This document shows positions 57,226-64,000 of a stretch of DNA of 64,000 nt, piece after piece (position 1 is the stretch's first letter; each line of letters starts with the position of its first letter). Source of the DNA: Ligustrum vulgare (Eukaryota; Streptophyta; Magnoliopsida; Lamiales; Oleaceae). The notes beneath the pieces are model-generated. The model had not been told where the DNA came from. It did not search any database and was given only the letters and a program-made list of their open reading frames with translations. The translations under genes and the position numbers were made by a program. The stretch covers positions 26,229,608 through 26,293,607 of the forward strand of contig OY743174.1 in NCBI GenBank assembly GCA_963555705.1, written 5' to 3'.

Positions 57226-59890
57226 TGTAAGACCACTTTTCATTTCTCGTACAATTTTAAATTTCGCGTAATACTGTGATAAATATTATTATAAATTATG
57301 ATTTTTATAATCTTTAATGTTTATAATTGGAATTATTTTGCAGTGGAAGGACTTGGACGCCGTCATGATCAATGTACCAAATAGAAAGTTCATAACTTGT
57401 CTATGTGCAATTTTATGTGTGATTATTAACGTGATTTATTAATCTTGTTATTTTCTATTTAATTAAGTTGAAAGTGGCCTAAATTATGTTAAATGGGAAT
57501 TGGGGAAAGTTTAGTGGCACTTTGAATTTTATTTGAGGGATGCGGAACTTAAATTACCTATTTATGAGAGTCGAAGGACTGAATTGCAATTAACAAGTTT
57601 TACATTTAAAATCCTAAACCTAACCTAACCCTCATCCCCACACCCGCTCTCTCGCTCTCTGTGTCTCGCCTCTCGCTCTCTCTTATCTCTGCGCTCTCTC
57701 GTCTCTGCGCTCTATCTGTCTCGATTCTCCTCTCTCGGCCCTTCTCTCTTCCACTTCTGGTCGACTATCGCTGGCGCGAGCAACGCCCATCACCGGTCAC
57801 CACCACAGTAAGTCACCTCCTTGCCGTCTCTCTTCCCTCTTTCCCAGCCCGCACCATCGAGCGGCCACAAACGTGAACCCGCACATCACATTTCACGCAC
57901 ACACACATTTGGGGATAAAGATGTATATGTTTATTGATTTTATGTGCATATATGTATGTATATATCAAAATGTATATGCATTTACATATGGGAATTGCAG
58001 ATTTGGATATGTATGCATATATGATTTTCGATTCAGAACTTTTAAATTGAATTTCACATGTTAAATGTTGATTTGAAATTGGGAATCTTATGATAGTAGT
58101 GTGTGTGTAAATATGTGACGTTTTCAAGTTTTTCAGATTTAGGTTTTTGTCAAATTTCGAATTGTACTGTTGAAATTGAAGTATGTAATATTAGGTGTGC
58201 ATATTTTGTATAATTTCAGATCTGATTATAGTCTAATTTCGAAGTTATAAATTTTAGTTCAAGATCATTTTTGATAAGTAATGCTTGGCTTTGATTTGTG
58301 GGATTGATAAGTAAGATTTCAAAATTTCCTCGAACTTAATGTGTTACTTCGAATATGATATTATATGTGGTGTTAAATGTGTTTGTTATATTATGAGTCA
58401 CATGAAAGTATATGTTTTGGGAATTTGAAAGTATGAAAGGAAATTCTTTAGTTTTATGTGCTCTAGTCTCGATATAAGATCACATGTGAGTTAAATTGAA
58501 GTTTTAATTTCAGTTAATGTTTGATTGAGTATTAAAATGAATAACGAATTTAATTGTCAACTAAAAGTCATATTTATTGACGAATGTGAATAATTAGGGA
58601 TTTTGGTACATTGACGTCACGGGCATCCGAGACTCTTCCACTTGCAAATTCAGAAACGGTAAATTTCTAAGGACTGCAAGTAAGTAAACTTCCCCCTATT
58701 TTCATAGAAGTTGAATGTAAATGTGAAAGTTATGTGTAAATGACTGTCGTGCAACTTACTTGCTTTGATGAATTGCATTTACATTATGAAAGCATATGTT
58801 ATTGAGAAGAATGTTTAAGCATGCACATTATCATGTCATTGCATCATCAAGCATGCATTGACATCGAAATTTGGAAGTCAAATGTTTTAAATGAAAGAAA
58901 TGTGTCAAAGTGCAAGTTTGTTCAAAAGTTATGTATCCCAAGTTTTAAAGAATGAATGGGTGTGCTTCTAGTTCATGAAAAATGCGAGTGGGAAATGGGG
59001 CGCGGGGGACCGGCGTACCCGAATGTAATGTTACACCGCTTCGCGGTGGGAAAGTGAATGTTACACCGCTTCGCGGTGGGAAAGTGAATGTTAAACCGCT
59101 TTGCGGTGGAAATGCGCATGTTAATCTGGTTCCAAATAAGTAATTGCCCACTGTATTCTGATTGACTAGAAGTTACATCAAGTGAGCTCACGATGGAAAT
59201 GAAGTGAAAGTTTTGAAATGTTAAGTGAAAGTTTGAAAAGTTTGAAAGTTCTGGAAAGTAAAGTAAATGGGGATACATACATGGAATTTTCGAAAAGTAT
59301 TCATGTCATAAGCATGCATTCATGCATACAGTTTACTTACTGAGCTTTAGCTCACCCCAATCCCTCCCCAACATTTCAGGTGATGAAAGTTAGGTGATCC
59401 GAGGAGAACATTTGGCGGCTGACTCAGACAGTACCCGCTGTCGACATTATTAAATAAAGTTAAATTTATTAAAGTTATCATTTGAATTTATTCCTTAATT
59501 TATTATTATTGATAATTGTTTGGTTGAAGTTAGTTTTGATTAAGTATGGGCGACGTATTATGGGTTAAGTTACCTCTTATTTCATTTGTTAATACTTGTT
59601 GATATTTTGGAAAAATCTTATGATTGAGGAGTTTGGGAAATGCATGAACTGGTTTTGGCGATGATGAATGTGATTGAGATGTGATGGACGTTTTAAATTT
59701 TTAAATGGTTTTTGATGTCCCTCTACAGGTTGGCTATGTCCAATTTATAGAGGAGACTCTGCCGAAATTTTGCTAAAATTTTATAATAGATAAATGAACA
59801 TTTTAGTCGTGTAAATGATTTAATTCCGCGTTTAATGTGAATGGAAGTTGACACGCCTAGGTTTTAGACTCTTAAACTTGGGGTGTTACA
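57226..59890 (+). mobile_element. Solo gypsy LTR, 2665 bp, with TTAAG duplication
   Basis: It starts TGTAAGACCAC and ends GGGGTGTTACA, flanked by TTAAG at 57221-57225 and 59891-59895. Inside are a CT-rich tract (57640-57760), a 30-bp tandem repeat with a hairpin (59027-59120), ACTGAGCTTTAGCTCACCCC near 59340 and the shared motif GGTTGGCTATGTCCAATTT near 59729. No internal region is present, so it is a solo LTR. Confidence 0.9.
59027..59120. repeat. Three 30-bp hairpin repeats in the solo LTR
   Basis: Units AATGTTACACCGCTTCGCGG... repeat three times; the third is slightly changed (AAACCGCTTTGCGGT). Each contains the hairpin ACCGC-TTC-GCGGT. Confidence 0.9.
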
Positions 59891-59895
59891 TTAAG

Positions 59896-60018
59896 TATCA
59901 TTCTTATGAAGTATTGAAACTATTTTTACCTGATTGTTATTATAATGTTAAATTCAAGGTAAGGAAGATGATCCTAAATGTTTGACAGGGTAAATTTATT
60001 GTTTAGAACAATTAAAAT
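59896..60018. other. Short continuation of the target of the solo LTR
   Basis: 123 bp of sequence that would have been continuous with 57111-57225 before the solo LTR inserted. It is unassigned. Confidence 0.5.
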
Positions 60019-60993
60019 TGAAGCGACCAAGGATTTTCCCGACTAATTTTGAATAAATATTTTTATTTTAAAAGATGTGTCACTATGACTTTGACCTATT
60101 TATTTTAAAAACATTTTCGATTAGCCATTTAAGTGAAAATCTAATTTATTTAAATTTATCTTAGTTCGATTTAAAATTTTATTAAAAGTTTCCCATTTTC
60201 ATTATTTTAAGTCCAAATTTATTATGTACCATTAAATCCAAATTCTATTCATCTTGGATCAAATTTATTAGTATCAAATTTCAATATGACCACAATATTC
60301 TACAAGCCAGATGCCAAACTAATATTCATTTTTCACACGTTGTTCAATTACAGCAAAATTTAATCCAATTTTTCCAAAATTCTTGATCCAGCCAAATTTA
60401 AACTAATCAATTACTCTATGGCCATTTTGGGAAGAAAAAAAAACCCAATCACAGTTTTCTCTATCCCATTTTGGTAGTTTTCCTTTCCCCCCACAGTCCC
60501 ATAACTTTAGCCCCTCAATCAACCTTAATCCTCTTGCAAATCAACAACATTTCCTCCCATTTCTTATTCACACATTTTCCCTAGTTTGGCTGATTCTTAA
60601 TTCCACAATTCCAGTCATCAATCAACTTCAATTCTCTTGCAAATCCCTTCAATCTTCCCCAAATCATTTGCTGCCCAAACTTAGTTAACCAACAGTAGCA
60701 TATACTCTCCCTTCATCCCATCACAACTCACGTTCACAAACACATAAAACATTCATAGCAATTCTGCAAGATTTTGGTAAGCAACCCCTCAAACAATCTG
60801 CAAGCACATTCGATTCATTGCATGACCATCACTACTAAACTCAAAAGGTCTATGGCTATGGGTATAAATCATCATTCTCTTCCTCTTCAGTCTTTTCTCT
60901 TCACGCTCACGGCCAGCCTGGGCAAGAATTTCCCTTCAATCACAAGTCTCAGTCGACCATTCCACAAAAATTCGCCACTGACTTGAGGCCTGA
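60019..60993 (+). repeat. 5' part of a gypsy LTR, interrupted
   Basis: TGAAGCGACCAAGGATTTTC and the following 200 bases align with the start of the LTR at 52494 (ATAAATATT-TTTT, TGTGTCGCTACGACTTTG, CGATTAGCC). It ends at CTTGAGGCCTGA, where the next LTR begins at 60994. It may be the older LTR into which the next one inserted. Confidence 0.65.
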
Positions 60994-62649
60994 TGTAGCG
61001 ACCAAGATTTTACGCAATTAATAATTATTTTAATATTTAGAAAATTGTGTCGCTATTGTTTTGAAATTAATGCCGCAACGGATTCGTCTAGCCAAGTCAA
61101 GAAATATCGAATTTGTTCGATTTTAAATTAAAATCCGAATTTCTAAAATTATGTTATTTTAATTATTTATTCAAAGTATTATTTTCAAAATCATTTTGAA
61201 TTTCAAATTTATTAAAATATCCCAATGATCCTTATTCAAATTATTTCAAGTCCAAATACGTATTTCAATTATATTTCAAAATTTTTTTATTCTCAAATGT
61301 ATTTTTCAGTCCAAAATATATCAGTTTTAAATACATTTTCAAATCAAAGTAGTCAAATTTTTAGTTAATTATCCTAAACCTAATTTCATCCATGTTTTCT
61401 TCTTTACACCAAAACATCATCATTTTATAAAGAATCTTACACAATTGTTCATTTCATATTCCATCTAATTTTCCACTAACCTATTCTATAATACCTAATC
61501 AATTATCATATCTTTATCACCATTTCCATCAAGAATTCGGCCAACCTCAAGTTTCTTTCTATTCTCTCCACAAGTTTCATCATAATTATGTCTCAAAGAC
61601 ATAATGATTCACACACCAATTTTTCCACTTTATTCCAACTCATCTCCACTACAATCCTCTATTTTATAACCAACTGAATCATTATATCCTCACCACTTTC
61701 GTTCATTATCTACACAACACTGTCAATCATCATCATCAGTCATAGCCAATTCCAGTACACTGCCTGCAACTCATAGCCAGACCACCGTTACCACCTCCTT
61801 TCCTCATCTTCATCTTCATCATCATCACTTCAACCAATCCACTGCAACCATTGTCTACACAATCACCACAATGATCTGCTTTCAATCCCTTTTTCCCAAT
61901 TCAATACCAATAATAGACATCAATCTGAAACCAATTTGAAACCAAGAACCAACACTGCCTCTGCCATTTCCAATTCAATCACCATCCTCTGCAATTCACA
62001 ACTTTTCCATCAATACCGGTTAGCCCCACCACCTCATCAATCACTTACGCTGCAAATACCACCACTGCCGAATCCCAAACCACCCCTGTACAATTTCAGT
62101 TTAGCATCCACCCAACTTCATTTCAGGCAATCACTTCAGCTTCATCCATTTTCACTCCCTGTCACTAAATTCAGCCACACACAGATCACAACCAAAACCG
62201 GCAATCATCAGTCCAACCACCAGCTCCAAACTGCCTTCCACCAAATCAAATCATCACCGCTACTGCCTAACACTAAGTCCGCACAACCCCATCGCCTCCA
62301 CTGCCCAGCCCCAAACTCAAAATCAAAACAAGAAATAAGTGAACTCAGTTACTTACCTCACCTCAAACCACCTCTTCGCCGGAAAATCACGACCTAAACC
62401 GCGAACCCTAGCTTCGGTTTCACACGGTTTTACACCTAAAACTCACGCCCAGATCCCAATTTTGAATCACCATCTGTGTCGCCACTCACCGCCACCTTGC
62501 TGCCGGTGTTTCACCGGCGAAACCACCTGCCGGATTTCTTCTTTGTTTCCCGATCTCCATTCTCTTCTCTCTATCTCTCGTATCCTCTCTCTCTCTCTGA
62601 TAATGGGAAAGTGAAAGATAAAAGATAATATATTCAATTTTCAGAATTT

Positions 62650-62935
62650 GCAAATTAGCCCCAAGTTTGAAAAGTTATTCAATTCAGTCCCTTTTGGTTT
62701 CAAATCATCAATTTCAGCCCTTAAGTTTTAAAATGATTTATTTCAGCCCTTTAACTTTAAACTCTTTTATTTTAGTACCTGCTGATTTACTTTTAAGCCC
62801 AAGTTTTAAAAGATTTACATTTTAGTCCCTCAACTATCAAAAGTATTCATTTTAATCCCTCAACTTTCAAAGGATTCATTTTAGTCCCTCAACTTTCAAA
62901 ACATCAATTTTAGTCCTCAAATTATAATTTATCAT
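62650..62935 (+). repeat. AGTCCCTCAACTTTCAAA degenerate array in the LTR
   Basis: About ten units of 22-30 bases of the type TTTTAGTCCCTCAACTTTCA or TTTCAGCCCTTAAGTTTTAA follow each other. A shorter, more degenerate version is in the LTR at 54150-54370. Confidence 0.85.
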
Positions 62936-63048
62936 TTTGAACTATATATTCGATAGACTAAAGTGACTTATTGGCTAAGAAGAAGCGTACGGAGAATTTA
63001 AAGAAATTGAAGTCATTCCCGCTCAACTTTGCACTCGTCGGATTTGAG

Positions 63049-63240
63049 GTAGACTCGCACTTATTAATTGATTTAAATTATGATTTCATATAAATGTCAT
63101 GTGACTTGTGAAGAGTTATTTTTATGAAAGGAAATGAAAATGTATTTTCATGGAAAGAACAATGCGTAGACTCGCACTTATTAATTGATTTAAATTATGA
63201 TTTCATATAAATGTCATGTGACTTGTGAAAGTCAATTTTT
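63049..63240 (+). repeat. 119-bp tandem duplication in the LTR
   Basis: GTAGACTCGCACTTATTAAT and the ~75 bases after it occur at 63049 and again at 63168, almost unchanged. Confidence 0.9.
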
Positions 63241-63367
63241 ATGAAAAGAAAGTATGTTTTTATGAAAGGTAAATATACCTTATGTTTTTATGAAAAGTAA
63301 GTATACCCTATGTTTTTACGATAATGTTTTATATGTTTTGAATCATTGCTATGCACATAAGAATTCT

Positions 63368-63860
63368 TGCCACGAAGTTCGGTAAAATTCTTGTGTCTCC
63401 ATAAGTTTATGAGGATTTGCCACGAAGTTCGGTAAAATTCCTATGTTTCCATATGTTTATGAGGAATTACCACCTAAGTTCGGTAAAATTCCTGTCTCAT
63501 ATGTTTATGAGGATTTCGATCCTATTTTATGTTATGATGGAAATGATCCCTATGAATTTCAAGAATTATGTTTTGGTATACTTACTGTTATTATGATTTT
63601 ACTGCATAAGAATTCTTGCCACCTAAGTTCGGTAAAGTTCTTGTGTCTCCTTATGTTTATGAGGATTTCAATCCTATCTTATGTTATGCTTTCAAAAGAA
63701 ATTATGCTTGGCATAATTAAAATGTTTTTATAAGTATATGGTTTTCAAAGAGCTGTTTTCAAAGAGCTATTTTCAAAGAGCCTATGATTTGCAAAATATG
63801 ACCCGTGCTGTAATGCACAATATGAGTTTTATCAAGAGCCATTTTATAAAGAAGCTCTAT
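63368..63860 (+). repeat. ~55-bp and ~17-bp tandem repeats in the LTR
   Basis: GCCACGAAGTTCGGTAAAAT (later GCCACCTAAGTTCGG), then GTTTATGAGGATTT, occurs at about 63369, 63419, 63469 and 63619. TTTTCAAAGAGCT-type units repeat at 63745-63780, followed by TTTTATAAAGAGC units. Confidence 0.85.
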
Positions 63861-64000
63861 CAATGCCCGTTTTATAAAGAGCCGGGATTTATGTGTTTAA
63901 TCTTCTTATAAATTAAATTAATTTGCGATGAGTCTACTGAGTATTTCCCCCATGAAATACTCACCCTACTTTTTAACAGTTTTGCAGATTTCGGAGACGG

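Larger units (their letters stand above)
60994..64000 (+). repeat. Gypsy LTR running off the window
   Basis: It starts TGTAGCGACCAAGATTTTAC, like the LTRs at 52275 and 60019, and reaches TTTTGCAGATTTCGGAGACGG at the window edge. That matches 54836-54855 of the LTR ending at 55130, so roughly 280 bases should remain. It contains tandem arrays of AGTCCCTCAACTTTCAAA (62650-62930), a 119-bp duplication (63049-63240) and ~55-bp repeats (63368-63670). The 153-codon frame at 61936-62397 is Pro/Ser/His-rich LTR sequence, not a gene. Confidence 0.78.

Noticed and set aside
61936..62397. 153-codon Pro/His/Ser-rich frame as a gene
   Set aside because: It sits inside a gypsy LTR, in a C/A-rich low-complexity region; the homologous LTR at 52494 has no corresponding frame.

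Overview
This window looks like plant nuclear DNA, most likely from a eudicot. It is AT-rich, has no bacterial-style operons, and is almost entirely made of plant transposable elements in several states of decay: CACTA DNA transposons with TNP2-type and TNPA-type genes, Ty1/copia and Ty3/gypsy LTR elements, a TRIM, tRNA-derived SINEs and a hAT-like element. Many boundaries could be fixed from terminal motifs and target-site duplications (TSDs) read directly in the sequence. Only one candidate host gene was found: a two-exon, minus-strand gene for a 105-residue secreted cysteine-rich peptide (20060-20514).

Layout. 1-1160 is a strongly G-rich tandem satellite. 1381-1915 is an orphan piece of the copia leader found in the two large elements further on. 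2045-2339 is a SINE with a 14-bp TSD. 3254-12182 is a complete CACTA element (GTT TSD) carrying broken TNP2, TNPA-like and Ulp1/C48 protease-like genes, split by a solo gypsy LTR (7826-8654). A hAT-like element (12320-12778), a second SINE (13376-13653) and a GGTCACAA array follow. 14401-18401 is a minus-strand copia element whose LTRs are nearly identical; it keeps an open integrase-RT-RNase H frame but has lost gag, protease and the integrase N terminus. 19095-19838 is a TRIM with a CACTA end inside it. 20803-23395 is a decayed minus-strand CACTA.

23839-31447 (plus) and 32038-39716 (minus) are two ~7.6 kb copia elements of one family, facing each other across 590 bp. They share frameshifted, stop-containing pol. 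Their leader holds a repeated structured module: palindromes at hairpin tips and two three-way-junction-like units with compensating base changes. 40695 to about 47090 is a second CACTA of the first element's family; it has a 305-bp foldback near its 5' end and no 3' end in view. After it come an intact 194-codon ORF of unknown origin, a gypsy gag split by a second, opposite gypsy element, a 1.46 kb tandem duplication, and several 2.6-3 kb gypsy LTRs (52275-55130, 57226-59890, 60994 to the window end).

How it fits together. The CACTA genes would encode mobilisation in cis, but all are broken. The copia pair appears to have spread using proteins supplied in trans. The nesting gives relative ages: solo LTR within CACTA 1, gypsy within gypsy, LTR element within a duplicated block. 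No rRNA, CRISPR or free-standing tRNA gene was seen. All statements come from reading the sequence; no alignment or folding program was run.
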